Part shown: positions 27,680 to 36,810 of the stretch, piece after piece
How positions within the stretch are numbered: the first letter of the stretch is position 1
How the letters are laid out: each line of letters begins with the position of its first letter
From: JAEXOD01 sp043805435
Lineage (GTDB): Bacteria; Bacteroidota; Ignavibacteria; Ignavibacteriales; Melioribacteraceae
Assembly (NCBI GenBank): GCA_043805435.1
Contig: JAZDHY010000098.1
Span: 10,163-74,162, forward strand
Direction of reading: 5' to 3'
Length of the DNA stretch: 64,000 bases
The notes under the pieces: generated by a model
What the model saw: only the letters and a program-made list of their open reading frames with translations
Databases searched by the model: none
What the model was told of the DNA's origin: nothing
Program-made: the position numbers and the translations under genes

Positions 27680-27707
27680 TTTGTCAGCTCTGTTTTTTAG
27701 TCTGTTT

Positions 27708-28487
27708 TTATGCAAAAAATGATCTTACCCATTCATCGGTTGAATTTTGCAGTTCTGAATATGATCCTTCTGCGTAACATATTCCTTCATTAATAATAAT
27801 TATTCTATTTGCCGTAATTTTAGCACAATCGGTATCATGCGTTATAATGATGGAAGAAGTATTATACTTCTTTTGTACTTCCAGTATAAGGGTACTAATT
27901 TCTTTTGATGTTATTGGATCCAAACCTGTTGTGGGTTCATCATAAAGCATTATATCGGGTTTAAGTATTAAGGTTCTTGCTAAACCAAGTCTTTTACGCA
28001 TTCCGCCCGAAAGTTCGCTAGGCATCTTATCAATTGTATCCTCAAGCCCCACATTTTGTAATGCCTCCTCAACAAGTAAATCAATTTGGTTTTGAGGCGT
28101 TTTAATAACTTGTCTTTTTAACGGGAATTCCAGATTTTCTCTTACTGTCATAGAATCGTATAAAGCACCACTTTGGAAAAGAAATCCGATCTTTTTACGC
28201 AATTCAATCAATTCTTTTTCCTTTTTCACTAAAATATCTTCTCCAAACAAAAACAATTTTCCATCATCATAAGCAATTAATCCAACAATACATTTAATAA
28301 GAACAGATTTGCCGGTACCCGATTTTCCTAATACAACAAGATTTTCGCCTTTATTAATAACCAAATTAATATCACGCAAAACAATATTATCATCAAAGGA
28401 TTTTTTAATATGCACCATCTTGACAACAATTTCCGACTTGTTTTTATCCTCGTCAATATCTGTTAATAAATCAGTATTATTTGTCAT
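27708..28487 (-). CDS. mlaF: ABC transporter ATPase, MlaF type
   Basis: 259 residues with Walker A GKSGTGKS (about 54-61), signature SELSGGMRKRLGLA, Walker B IMLYDEPTTGLDP and the switch His in IIITHD. The SELSGGMRKR form is typical of MlaF/Mkl lipid-transport ATPases. It energises the MlaE permease at the inner membrane. The gene is 17 bp downstream of mlaE and 28 bp upstream of mlaD. Confidence 0.95.
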   Translation of the reverse strand: MTNNTDLLTDIDEDKNKSEIVVKMVHIKKSFDDNIVLRDINLVINKGENLVVLGKSGTGKSVLIKCIVGLIAYDDGKLFLFGEDILVKKEKELIELRKKIGFLFQSGALYDSMTVRENLEFPLKRQVIKTPQNQIDLLVEEALQNVGLEDTIDKMPSELSGGMRKRLGLARTLILKPDIMLYDEPTTGLDPITSKEISTLILEVQKKYNTSSIIITHDTDCAKITANRIIIINEGICYAEGSYSELQNSTDEWVRSFFA

Positions 28488-28504
28488 TATTTTATCTGCT
28501 TAAT

Positions 28505-29344
28505 TTAATTTTGAATTAAACTTGTTATCTGTACAGCAATCATATCAATAATAAAAACCATTAATGACGCAAAGACTACTGCCGAGTTAGCCGCTTTCCC
28601 AACTCCTTCGGTCCCTTTATTTGAATTATACCCTTGATAGCAGCCTACCAATCCAATAGCATATCCAAAGAAAAATGTTTTTATAAAAGCCGGAAATACA
28701 TCGCTAAATTCCAGACTTTGGAAAATTTGAGAAAAGAACAAATACGCACTTACATCTCCTCTTAAATTAACCCCCATAAACGAACCCAGCAACCCAACAA
28801 AATCGGATAAAACAACCAAAATGGGAAGCGTAAAAGTGGCAGATAGAACTCTTGTAACAACAAGATATTTAAATGGATTTGTACCGGAAACCTGCATTGC
28901 GTCAATTTGTTCCGTAACATTCATTGATGCCAACTCTGCTCCAATTCCCGAACCTACTTTTCCGGCAAAAATTAATGCTGTTATTACCGGACCAATTTCT
29001 TGAATAATTGAAACCGCAACCATTGCCGGTAGCCACGAAACAGCCCCAAATTTTAATAATGTGGGCCTTGTTTGAATGGTTAACACAAGCCCAATTATAA
29101 AGCCGGTTACAGCTACTAACGGCAGAGATTTATAACCAATTAAAAATGATTGTTTAAATAATTCGTTAAATTCGTACGGCGGTTTTAATACTTCCTTAAA
29201 AAAGCGCATCGTAAATATTGTTAACGAAGCTACTTCTAAAAAGAATCTTTTAATTAATGAAGACACAATAGAATCCGAAAATATTCTTGGAGCTATTTTT
29301 TCTTTGACTTCATCTTGCGAATTCTGCACAATTAGTTTTTCCAT
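28505..29344 (-). CDS. mlaE: ABC transporter permease, MlaE type
   Basis: 279 residues with the family signatures VTGFIIGLVLTIQTRPTL and EIGPVITALIFAGKVGSG and a characteristic EQIDAMQVSGTNPF. Five to six hydrophobic segments are visible. It is the inner-membrane channel of the phospholipid transporter. It is first gene of the mlaEFD operon; mlaB/mlaC homologues are not in the window. Confidence 0.95.
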   Translation of the reverse strand: MEKLIVQNSQDEVKEKIAPRIFSDSIVSSLIKRFFLEVASLTIFTMRFFKEVLKPPYEFNELFKQSFLIGYKSLPLVAVTGFIIGLVLTIQTRPTLLKFGAVSWLPAMVAVSIIQEIGPVITALIFAGKVGSGIGAELASMNVTEQIDAMQVSGTNPFKYLVVTRVLSATFTLPILVVLSDFVGLLGSFMGVNLRGDVSAYLFFSQIFQSLEFSDVFPAFIKTFFFGYAIGLVGCYQGYNSNKGTEGVGKAANSAVVFASLMVFIIDMIAVQITSLIQN

Positions 29345-29428
29345 TTTAATAACATTTTATTCAGTTAGGTTAATTAGTAAAAGGTACTTTATTTTAGAAT
29401 ATAACTACTAATTACTCCCCATGTTTAG

Positions 29429-29553
29429 TTAATTGACCAAGATGAGTAAATTATTCTTCTCATCTTTTTTATCGCGTTTTGCTATTTTTTTTCTTTCATT
29501 GTTTTTGCAGGTTCTTTTTTAGATCCTTTTTTTGTATTTTGACCTTTACTCAT
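29429..29553 (-). pseudogene. Frameshifted copy of the small lysine-rich protein
   Basis: From ATG 29553 (AAGGA upstream) the frame reads MSKGQNTKKGSKKEP and stops at TAG 29482 after 23 residues, directly behind an A8 tract (29485-29492). With one extra base it would continue AKRDKKDEKNNLL to TAA 29429, matching the intact gene at 15970-16095. It is either a pseudogene or a product of slippage on the A tract. The conserved element with a good promoter (copy E) sits 116 bp upstream, suggesting recent function. Confidence 0.7.
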
Positions 29554-29641
29554 GTTATTTTTCCTTTTGGTTTTACAAAATATTCTTTTATTAAATACGC
29601 TAACATTTTGTAAATTGTTTAGTTCTTCTAATAATATAACT

Positions 29642-29710
29642 ATTATATCAATAAAAATAACATTCCACAATAAAGCAAAAGGATGATAAATGGACTATAT
29701 CCTATGAGGA
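29642..29710 (-). promoter_or_regulatory. Conserved upstream element, copy E
   Basis: Minus strand ATAGTCC - ATTTATCATCC - TTTTGCTTTATTG (core 29669-29710). TTGTGG (29665-29670) and a perfect TATAAT (29642-29647) are 17 bp apart. It faces the small lysine-rich gene. The rest of the 337-bp spacer up to 29891 shows nothing else. Confidence 0.8.
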
Positions 29711-29891
29711 GTATAAAATATTTATAGTTTTTATTTTTAGAACTACGTTAAATAATTTCGTACCACCCAACACTAACGATTATGACAAAAGATTTATTTT
29801 AAAATACAGACATAACGGAATTAGGCATTTATCTATTCAACAACAATATATTTATAAAAAATTGTCAAAAATTTCTTACAAAATATTTCAG

Positions 29892-30962
29892 TTATAACCT
29901 ATCTTTTTTGGGCTTTGGAATAAGAATTTCACTAAACTTATCCGAGCCTAGTAATACTGCAACCCAGCGTGTATTTTCATTACTCTCAAATGCAAATTTT
30001 AAGGTCATTGTAAGAGGAATACAAAGTATTGCACCAATTAAACCAAGTAAGCTGCCCCAAAAAACCAAAGAGAGAAAAACAACCAAAGTCGATAGTCCAA
30101 GCCGTCTGCTCATCATTCTTGGTTCAACAACATTTCCTATAATAAATCCCACCAAAATATTTCCCCCCGCAACCAATATAGCACTACCCGTACCTAACTG
30201 TACAAGTGCCATAAGGGCAGCGGGAATTGCAGAAATAACAGCCCCAATATTTGGGACATAATGAAGCAAAAAAGCAAGAAATCCCCACAATACGGGAAAT
30301 TGCACCCCAAGTATAGACATAAGTATTGTTATCAAAGCTCCTGCAATTAAGTTAATTATGGTTTTAATAACCATATAACGTTTCATATCAACAATAAAAT
30401 TAGTAAATCGGGGAAATACCTGCTTCGGATCACCAAGAATAGCCCTTAATTTAATAGGAAAACTTGATACCTCAAGTAATATAAATGTTACGGTTAATAA
30501 TATTAATACAAGATCGGAAATTACGGAACTAAGGCCGGTCAACAGATTGGCGGTAACTTTCATAACCGATTCCGGATTTATATACTCCAAAAAAAAGGTC
30601 TCATTAACTTCAATTCCCTTACTAGTCAAAAAAACACTTAAATTTAAAAACTGTTCCCGTATTCGTAACTGAAGTTCAGGCAGTTCAGTAAAAAAACCAC
30701 TTATTGATGACCCAATTTGTACACTAATTAAAATTAAAATTATAACCATACCCGCCATAACTATTAAAACTGCAAGTGCCGAAGGAATATGTTTTTCTTT
30801 TAACCAAAGCACGGAAGGAGTTGCAAGCATAGCCAAAAAAACCGAAATAAGGAACAATACAATAACCGACTGTGCCTGATTATTTCCCGCAATAATAATT
30901 ACAAGCGTTGCAATAATTATAAGCAGTTTTGTACCGCTTAACGAATTATCAAGTTTATACAT
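29892..30962 (-). CDS. AI-2E family (UPF0118/PerM) membrane transporter
   Basis: 356 residues with eight or so hydrophobic segments and family features: an N-terminal pair of helices, the long amphipathic region (ISGFFTELPELQLRIREQ) and the C-terminal core with FPVLWGFLAFLLHYVPNIG and EPRMMSRRLGLSTLVVFLSL. Members export the quorum signal AI-2 or act as Na+/H+ antiporters; the substrate cannot be read from sequence. It lies 19 bp downstream of the lmo0937-type gene and is probably cotranscribed from element D. Confidence 0.9.
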   Translation of the reverse strand: MYKLDNSLSGTKLLIIIATLVIIIAGNNQAQSVIVLFLISVFLAMLATPSVLWLKEKHIPSALAVLIVMAGMVIILILISVQIGSSISGFFTELPELQLRIREQFLNLSVFLTSKGIEVNETFFLEYINPESVMKVTANLLTGLSSVISDLVLILLTVTFILLEVSSFPIKLRAILGDPKQVFPRFTNFIVDMKRYMVIKTIINLIAGALITILMSILGVQFPVLWGFLAFLLHYVPNIGAVISAIPAALMALVQLGTGSAILVAGGNILVGFIIGNVVEPRMMSRRLGLSTLVVFLSLVFWGSLLGLIGAILCIPLTMTLKFAFESNENTRWVAVLLGSDKFSEILIPKPKKDRL

Positions 30963-30981
30963 ATATTTCCTTTAAACTATA

Positions 30982-31131
30982 TTAAAGAACGCGTCTTCCG
31001 CTAATAATTCTAACTAAAACCATAATAATTGCAATTACTAATAAAACATGGATAACACCACCCATTGTGTAAGAAGTAAGAAACCCAAGTAACCATAAAA
31101 CTATTAAAACCACAGCTATTGTGTATAACAT
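30982..31131 (-). CDS. lmo0937-family small membrane protein (49 aa)
   Basis: Two transmembrane helices in 49 residues: MLYTIAVVLIVLWLLGF, then SYTMGGVIHVLLVIAIIMVL and a basic tail VRIISGRRVL. This matches the widespread lmo0937/DUF5670 family, often found with stress genes in Bacteroidota. AGGA is 9 bases upstream of the ATG. It is the first gene behind conserved element copy D (89 bp) and is followed by the AI-2E gene. Confidence 0.88.
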   Translation of the reverse strand: MLYTIAVVLIVLWLLGFLTSYTMGGVIHVLLVIAIIMVLVRIISGRRVL

Positions 31132-31192
31132 GATAGACTTCCTTTATTTATTTTTAAGTATTAACAATTAACTATCTATTGTTGTTTATCTA

Positions 31193-31260
31193 AATATATA
31201 TAGAAATTTTGGCTGCAACAATAGAGCAAAAGATTGAAAAAAGGACTACATCCATTTTTA
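31193..31260 (-). promoter_or_regulatory. Conserved upstream element, copy D (for the 31131 gene)
   Basis: Minus strand GTAGTCC - TTTTTTCAATC - TTTTGCTCTATTG (core 31220-31260). TTGTTG (31216-31221) and TATATT (31193-31198) are 17 bp apart. The distal end overlaps the stop codon of the secreted protein gene upstream. Confidence 0.75.
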
Positions 31261-32466
31261 AAGAGCAAACCCAATTTGTGCATTTAATAAAAATCTTGAT
31301 TTCTTTTTTATTGGGAAAAATGGAGTCACTTCAATTCCCGCAGTAATTTTTTTTACAAAATCATACCCAATTATTCTAGTCATTTCAGCTAAATTTAGAA
31401 AAAGGGATAATGCAAATCCACCTCCGGCATCACTAACATCAATTGGCGAGTTCACACCAAACGTCCCTATTCCAAAATTAACAGGAAATCTATTCCCTGT
31501 TATTTCATTTACATAATAAAACCTTACCATTGCATTTGAACTTCCATAGTCCATCGATTCGTTAGCCCGGGTATCAAATAAAACTTTAGGTATGCCTACC
31601 GAAAGACCTATTTCAATTCGCGGCCCCTTAACATGAAAATAGCGTGTATATGAATTTGAAGAATCGTAACCGCCAATTTTTATTGTGTAATCCGGTTCAA
31701 TATTTATTTTAATCATAGCCCAGTCGGGTAACGAATCTATTTCAATTTTAACCCGCGAAAATTCTTCCGGCCTAATTGCAGCATAATTTCCGTAAGCAGT
31801 ACGGTATTGAAGCAGCATTGCGTGATCACGATTTGGATCTTTGTCGCTTCTAAAAGTTAAAACTCTTCTTTTATAAGTTTGCAATGTTATTCCGTCGCGT
31901 AAAATTACTGTTGTATTAATTGTAATAAATTGCGGGCCTACCCCCGGTGGAATACTATCGCGCAGGAAAACCACCCTAAGTTTCCTAATCTGCTCGCGGC
32001 TGAGTGTAACAGGCGAATGAATATTACCCCCCCCTGAATAAGGTTCAAGGTGCACAAAATTTTCTATTTTTTCAATTATTTGATGTTCTTCAACATTAAT
32101 TGTACAATCTGTTGCGTAAATATAACGCCGCCCTGAACTATCTAATACTCTAAGACGGACTTTATATAATCCGGGAGTACAGGCTTGCGGTATTACTGCA
32201 CAAAACAAATTATCGGAATAAGTTATTAATACTGCGCCTTCAATAATTAAAATTGGTGTTACTACTACTTTTATGGTACTGTTATTTCTTCGCACACTAA
32301 TAAAAACAGTATCTCCCGGATAATAAACAGGTTTATCGATTGTAAGAATTATAATTTCATCTTCAAGTGAGGATCGTATTAAAGTGGGAAATCTTTGCTG
32401 AGCCTGCACGTTTAATAAATTAAAAAGGCAGAAAATAAATAAACATAAAAAACTAATTTTTGACAT
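31258..32466 (-). CDS. Secreted protein with MG2-like start and barrel-like end, function unknown
   Basis: 402 residues with a signal peptide (about 1-22, ending NVQAQ). DKPVYYPGDTVFISVRR (about 44-60) resembles the first MG2 domain of alpha-2-macroglobulin-like proteins, but the rest of that family is absent. The last 130 residues alternate like outer-membrane strands (IEIGLSVGIPKVLFD, FPVNFGIGTFGV) and end with a strand LNAQIGFAL. No relative was recognised. It is flanked by stress-type genes. Confidence 0.65.
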   Translation of the reverse strand: MSKISFLCLFIFCLFNLLNVQAQQRFPTLIRSSLEDEIIILTIDKPVYYPGDTVFISVRRNNSTIKVVVTPILIIEGAVLITYSDNLFCAVIPQACTPGLYKVRLRVLDSSGRRYIYATDCTINVEEHQIIEKIENFVHLEPYSGGGNIHSPVTLSREQIRKLRVVFLRDSIPPGVGPQFITINTTVILRDGITLQTYKRRVLTFRSDKDPNRDHAMLLQYRTAYGNYAAIRPEEFSRVKIEIDSLPDWAMIKINIEPDYTIKIGGYDSSNSYTRYFHVKGPRIEIGLSVGIPKVLFDTRANESMDYGSSNAMVRFYYVNEITGNRFPVNFGIGTFGVNSPIDVSDAGGGFALSLFLNLAEMTRIIGYDFVKKITAGIEVTPFFPIKKKSRFLLNAQIGFAL

Positions 32467-32672
32467 ATTTTAAATTTCTTAAATGTGTTATTTTTTTAAT
32501 TATTTTTGTGCTCGCACACCATATTTTGGCACTATTATTACATTATTTTTAATTTAGTTAATAAACGGAAGAACTATTAAAGAGCATTAAAGTTTTCACC
32601 TATAATTTCAGTTTTATCAATAATACATTATTAACCGGTTCTTCCATCTCTTAAAATTCCAACCGTCACATA

Positions 32673-33101
32673 TTATTTATCTGCAAAAAAATCATTTATT
32701 GATTTTCCAACAACATCCAGCTTATAATTTAATTGCAGTTTGAATTTCTCCCAATTTTCCTTTCCTTCAAACTTATATTCAGCCAAGTCTTTTTTCAATA
32801 AAATATTATTTTGTTCTATTGTTTCAACTTGGTTTTCATATCCGGTTTTAACTTTTTTACTGGCTTTTTTAATCATTAACTTAAGTGAATCAATTTTTGC
32901 TTGATTAGATTCCATTTTTAATTCAACATCATTTTTAAAAGTTACCCAATCGCTTTCAAAATCCGCTTTTGCTTTTTGTAAATCTGCCTTAATAATTTCT
33001 TTTGCGTTTTCCGCTTTGTTTTTTTCATTGTTGTCACATCCGGTTAATAGCAACACAACCATAATAATTAAACACGACGAAAATAAATATTTTGTTTTCA
33101 T
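32673..33101 (-). CDS. Coiled-coil lipoprotein, sll1863-like stress protein
   Basis: 142 residues with a lipobox (VVLLLTGCDN, Cys about 22). The rest is one helical coiled coil (KADLQKAKADFESDWVTFK, KLMIKKASKKVKTGYENQ) like proteins annotated as sll1863-family stress proteins; this assignment rests on general resemblance. It is 87 bp upstream-spaced from the CsbD gene on the same strand and may share its transcript. Confidence 0.7.
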   Translation of the reverse strand: MKTKYLFSSCLIIMVVLLLTGCDNNEKNKAENAKEIIKADLQKAKADFESDWVTFKNDVELKMESNQAKIDSLKLMIKKASKKVKTGYENQVETIEQNNILLKKDLAEYKFEGKENWEKFKLQLNYKLDVVGKSINDFFADK

Positions 33102-33188
33102 TATTAATCCCGTTTTTGTTGAAAATATTTTATTCTATTTAAGCTTAAAAATTAATCAAACTTTTAATTCTTAATTCGTTTTTAAGAA

Positions 33189-33377
33189 CTATTTCAAATT
33201 TGAGATTATTTCCAATATTTCCTCTTTTGTTTTTCCAAGTTTAATTTGAAGTTTTCCCAAAAATTCTTCTTCTTTTCCGTCTTCTAACAGAATGTCATCT
33301 TCTGTAATATTTGCAAATTGTTGTTTAAGTTTGCCGGCAATTTCATGCCAGGTACCTTTTAATTCAAGCTTGTTCAT
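33189..33377 (-). CDS. CsbD-like general stress protein
   Basis: 62 residues matching CsbD: MNKLELKGTWHEIAGKLKQQ, then LGKLQIKLGKTKEEIL. CsbD is induced by stress in many bacteria (SigB-dependent in Bacillus) but its biochemical role is unknown. AAAAGGAG precedes the ATG by 9 bases. It lies 31 bp downstream of the DUF4382 gene and so may be read from element copy C. Confidence 0.9.
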   Translation of the reverse strand: MNKLELKGTWHEIAGKLKQQFANITEDDILLEDGKEEEFLGKLQIKLGKTKEEILEIISNLK

Positions 33378-33408
33378 TGTGTTACTCCTTTTGTAAAATT
33401 AAGTTAAT

Positions 33409-34221
33409 TTATTTTAGATTTAGAATAATAGATCCTAAATTAGTGTTTTGTTTTGCCGCAACATATACATTAATAAATGTAGTATCCCTATATGCCGGAT
33501 TTTTTGATGTTATTTTTACATCATATGTTCCATCTTCTACTGCCATAAGTTTAAAGGACCCTGTAAGAATATCTGCAATTGTACTTATTGTTATTTTAAC
33601 GTTAATTGCATCCACAGAAGCATAAGCATCTATAGGAAGTACTTTTCCGGAAATTGTACCTGCCTTTAATAACGGAACAACCCTTATTACCGGACTTAAC
33701 TTATATCTTTCATTTCCTGTAAAAATTATAGAATGCTGAACATCAAAATCAAGAACCAACTCATAAAGTGATCCGGTTTGAATATCAAATTCGTGATTTA
33801 ATTTTATCCCCGTTTCAGATACGCTGGATACATCCAAACCAAACCTAACACCATTTACTACAATTGTATTTCCGGTTCCAAGTATCAATCTAATTTGTGT
33901 ATAATGCCCGGATTCAAGTGAGTTAGTACCAATAATAGCACTTGCACCGTTTCTTAATTTAAGCAAGTTGTATGTTGTTTCTGTATTATTTAATACAACC
34001 CAATTACTGTTTGAATCGGCACCCGCTTTGTGAACTTCCACACGCACAACCACAACATTAACCTCCTCATATTCTGCCGGGTTATCAACCATTGTAATTT
34101 TTATTTGTCCTTGTCCGTTTTCCGTTGATGTTGAATCGGAACAACCGACAATAAAAGGAATTATTGCAAAAACAAATAAACCTGAAACAGATTGAATAAT
34201 TTTTTTAGTCAAATCATTCAT
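33409..34221 (-). CDS. DUF4382 lipoprotein
   Basis: 270 residues from ATG 34221, which has GGAG 8 bases upstream (a GTG at 34230 is the alternative). Lipobox FIVGCSDS. The DUF4382 domain follows: GQIKITMVDNPAEYEEVNVV, NLLKLRNGASAIIG and ESGHYTQIRLIL. The C-terminal 80 residues look like a carboxypeptidase-regulatory/transthyretin-like strand domain (GTISGKVLPIDAYASV). Probably anchored in the outer membrane; ligand unknown. Element copy C is 118 bp upstream. Confidence 0.87.
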   Translation of the reverse strand: MNDLTKKIIQSVSGLFVFAIIPFIVGCSDSTSTENGQGQIKITMVDNPAEYEEVNVVVVRVEVHKAGADSNSNWVVLNNTETTYNLLKLRNGASAIIGTNSLESGHYTQIRLILGTGNTIVVNGVRFGLDVSSVSETGIKLNHEFDIQTGSLYELVLDFDVQHSIIFTGNERYKLSPVIRVVPLLKAGTISGKVLPIDAYASVDAINVKITISTIADILTGSFKLMAVEDGTYDVKITSKNPAYRDTTFINVYVAAKQNTNLGSIILNLK

Positions 34222-34311
34222 TATTAACACTCCTTCATAATTTTTTTCAAATAAATATTGGTTTATTAAAATTCCGCATTTATTTGTTACAACTCTTTTT
34301 AATTATATTAC

Positions 34312-34380
34312 AAACTACAAAAAGGTAAAAGGTAAAACAATCGGACAAAGGGATGAAAAAGGAACTACATCTTTTGGGGG
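34312..34380 (-). promoter_or_regulatory. Conserved upstream element, copy C (for the 34221 gene)
   Basis: Minus strand GTAGTTCC - TTTTTCATCC - CTTTGTCCGATTG (core 34339-34380), the best match to the consensus. TTGTTT (34335-34340) is followed after 17 bp by TAGTTT (34312-34317); a perfect TATAAT at 34302-34307 is an alternative -10 at ten bases further. Confidence 0.8.
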
Positions 34381-34401
34381 TAATATTAAAAGAATCTGAA
34401 A

Positions 34402-34429
34402 TAATTAGATTATCTCTGTAATCTAATTA
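34402..34429 (-). terminator. Hairpin at the end of the GT39-like gene
   Basis: An 11-bp perfect stem TAATTAGATTA / TAATCTAATTA with a 6-base loop that overlaps the TAG stop at 34423-34425. T run is short, so termination is likely but not certain. Confidence 0.6.
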
Positions 34430-35997
34430 TTTTTTTTAATAGTATAAATTTCGCCATCTTTAAGTTGAACAATTTTTACTATTTTAATATACTTCTGCAA
34501 TTCATCAACCTTAAACAAAAAATTACGATTAAGATTATAGAACCAAATTAGAATGGCTTTATCTTCACCAAAATATATATTTTGCGGAATTATATTTGTA
34601 TTTATAAGAATAGAAGAATTATACATTGTTTTTGGAGGGCTCCATTTAGCTTCCATATTTGCCAAAATGTAAACTGCTTCAGGTGCATTACTATAAATTG
34701 AATATCCTTTTATAAGTTGTTGATTGTTATTAAGAAATACAATTACTGAATTTTCTTCCCATTCTTTACTGCTATATTCCCATCCCGAATGTTTTATAAA
34801 ATTATCAACATAATAAATGGTTCGGTTAACAGGATATTTCATCCAAATTATTATTCCAATTATCAGCAAAGCTGTTACTATTTTTTTATTAAACTGTTTT
34901 GAAAAATAGTCTAGAATATTATCTAATATAATATATATGCAAAAAAGTAAGGTTACATAAATAGGTGATAATAATCTGTTGTCAATTTTATCATAAGCTG
35001 TAGTTGTTGAAGAGATTACAATAATTACCGAATATAATATGATAAAAATTAATGGCGGATATATTTGCTCCATTCTTGATTTTTCTTTATTCCATCTATT
35101 CATCAAAACAACTCTATCAAATATCACAACGGAAACAAGTACAATTAAAAAGAACAATTGCTGTCCGCTTATCTGCCAAGGTAAATACCATTTAATAATT
35201 GTATTAAAAAATAAGATTAGATTATCAGATATAGTAAATGATGATTCAGCCCGCTGCCCAACTAATGTACCAGATATAAAATAGTTTCTTAAAATCCATA
35301 AACCCGTCGGTAAAATTGTTATAAGTAAAAATATTATTAGATGCTTAAAAGTCTCTTTGAAGGTTTTTTTTGCCCAAATAAATATACTTATTGAGCCTGT
35401 TAAAATAATAATAACTCCAACATATCGTGTTAAACATGCTAATGATACCGCAATTGAAAAAAGAATAAGTGAAGTAATAGTCCTTTTTTTAATATATATA
35501 TCAAAAAAATGCAGATATAAAAGAATTAACAAAATGAATAATGGTTCTGAAAATGTAATTAATGAAATTGTAATAAGTACGGATGACCCTAAAATTGTTA
35601 TTGTTCCAAATATTGCTAACCAATAAGATTTAAGATGTGTTAACAAAAATAATCCGGAATAAAAAATTATTAATCCAAAAAGAATGGCATTTAAATAGCC
35701 GGCAGAAATTAAAGGATCAATAAAAAACACCATTTTTATCGCAGCTAAAATCAATGGATAAAGTGGGGGCTGAAGAATAAAAGAATAACCATCAAAATTT
35801 ACAAAACCAAAACCTTGTGAAACATGCCGTGCCACAGACACATAAGCAACAGAATCCGGTGCTACTCCGGCTCCAAAGAGGTTGGTTAGTATAAGAATAC
35901 CAACTGCACCAATAAGAGCCAAGGTAACAATTGGTATTTTACATAAAAATCTATTTTTATTATTCAAAATCACCGGATTATATATAAAGTTTAACAA
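34423..35997 (-). CDS. GT39/ArnT-like membrane glycosyltransferase
   Basis: 524 residues with ten or more hydrophobic segments. The first periplasmic loop contains GVAPDSVAYVSVARHVSQG and the QPPLYPLILA motif, as in polyprenol-phosphate sugar transferases of the ArnT/PMT class, where the loop acid is catalytic. Acceptor unknown. The start is a TTG at 35997; no ATG lies nearby and the signal is uncertain. It is transcribed alone between the LysE and DUF4382 genes. Confidence 0.75.
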   Translation of the reverse strand: MLNFIYNPVILNNKNRFLCKIPIVTLALIGAVGILILTNLFGAGVAPDSVAYVSVARHVSQGFGFVNFDGYSFILQPPLYPLILAAIKMVFFIDPLISAGYLNAILFGLIIFYSGLFLLTHLKSYWLAIFGTITILGSSVLITISLITFSEPLFILLILLYLHFFDIYIKKRTITSLILFSIAVSLACLTRYVGVIIILTGSISIFIWAKKTFKETFKHLIIFLLITILPTGLWILRNYFISGTLVGQRAESSFTISDNLILFFNTIIKWYLPWQISGQQLFFLIVLVSVVIFDRVVLMNRWNKEKSRMEQIYPPLIFIILYSVIIVISSTTTAYDKIDNRLLSPIYVTLLFCIYIILDNILDYFSKQFNKKIVTALLIIGIIIWMKYPVNRTIYYVDNFIKHSGWEYSSKEWEENSVIVFLNNNQQLIKGYSIYSNAPEAVYILANMEAKWSPPKTMYNSSILINTNIIPQNIYFGEDKAILIWFYNLNRNFLFKVDELQKYIKIVKIVQLKDGEIYTIKKNN

Positions 35998-36127
35998 TAA
36001 TTAAAAAAATCAACCTTAAATAATCATAATGCAAAAAACCTTAACTACAAAGTCTAAATGTCAAAGTCCTGAGGAAAAGTTTTTTACATAAAACAAATTG
36101 CATTAATTAAACTTAATTAAAGTAATT

Positions 36128-36739
36128 CTATAATAAACTAATTAGGGCATAAAAACCCGAAATAATTATAAAAACACCTGCAATTCGGTTAACCCATTTA
36201 AGTCCAAACATATCCATTTTTTTTCTAAAAAAAGTTGCGCCGGAAATAAGAGTAAGGAACCATAAAAACGAACCAACAAATATTCCCGTAACAAGTAATG
36301 AAGCAGAAAGAAAACTAAGGTTATTTCCTAAGCCAAGTTCAGCAAATACAGCAATAAAAACAAAAATAGTTAATGGATTTGTAAGTGTAAGAAAAACAAC
36401 ATAAAAATATAACCCCAAAGTGCCATTATTGTAAACTTTAATTTTAGGGTTTACAGGTTTAGCGCTATATGTTTTTGCCCCAAGTAATAGAAGCAGAATC
36501 CCTCCAATAAGTCTTATCCAAATTCTATGACTAGTAAGCGTATCGGCAATAAATGTAAGACCAAATGCTGCAACACAGCTATAAAGCAAATCTGCTGTTG
36601 CAGCTCCAAGTCCAACAATAAAACCACGCAATCGGCTTTCAGTAAGTGTTTTACTAATACACATAATACCAATTGGTCCAATTGGCACCGCCATTGCAAA
36701 TCCAATTAATATTCCTTCAAGAGCAAATGTTATTTCCAT
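36128..36739 (-). CDS. LysE/RhtB-family translocator
   Basis: 203 residues with six hydrophobic segments and the family signature AVPIGPIGIMCISKTL near the N-terminus and LTLTNPLTIFVFIAVFAELG in the middle. Members export amino acids or related small molecules; substrate unknown. It is the intact paralogue of the pseudogene at 15106-15749. No regulator of the LysG type is adjacent. Confidence 0.88.
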   Translation of the reverse strand: MEITFALEGILIGFAMAVPIGPIGIMCISKTLTESRLRGFIVGLGAATADLLYSCVAAFGLTFIADTLTSHRIWIRLIGGILLLLLGAKTYSAKPVNPKIKVYNNGTLGLYFYVVFLTLTNPLTIFVFIAVFAELGLGNNLSFLSASLLVTGIFVGSFLWFLTLISGATFFRKKMDMFGLKWVNRIAGVFIIISGFYALISLL

Positions 36740-36810
36740 TAATTCATCATGACCGATAGTTTATGTTAAATAAATATGTACAAGAAATAATTACTTTCTT
36801 TTTTCATCAT

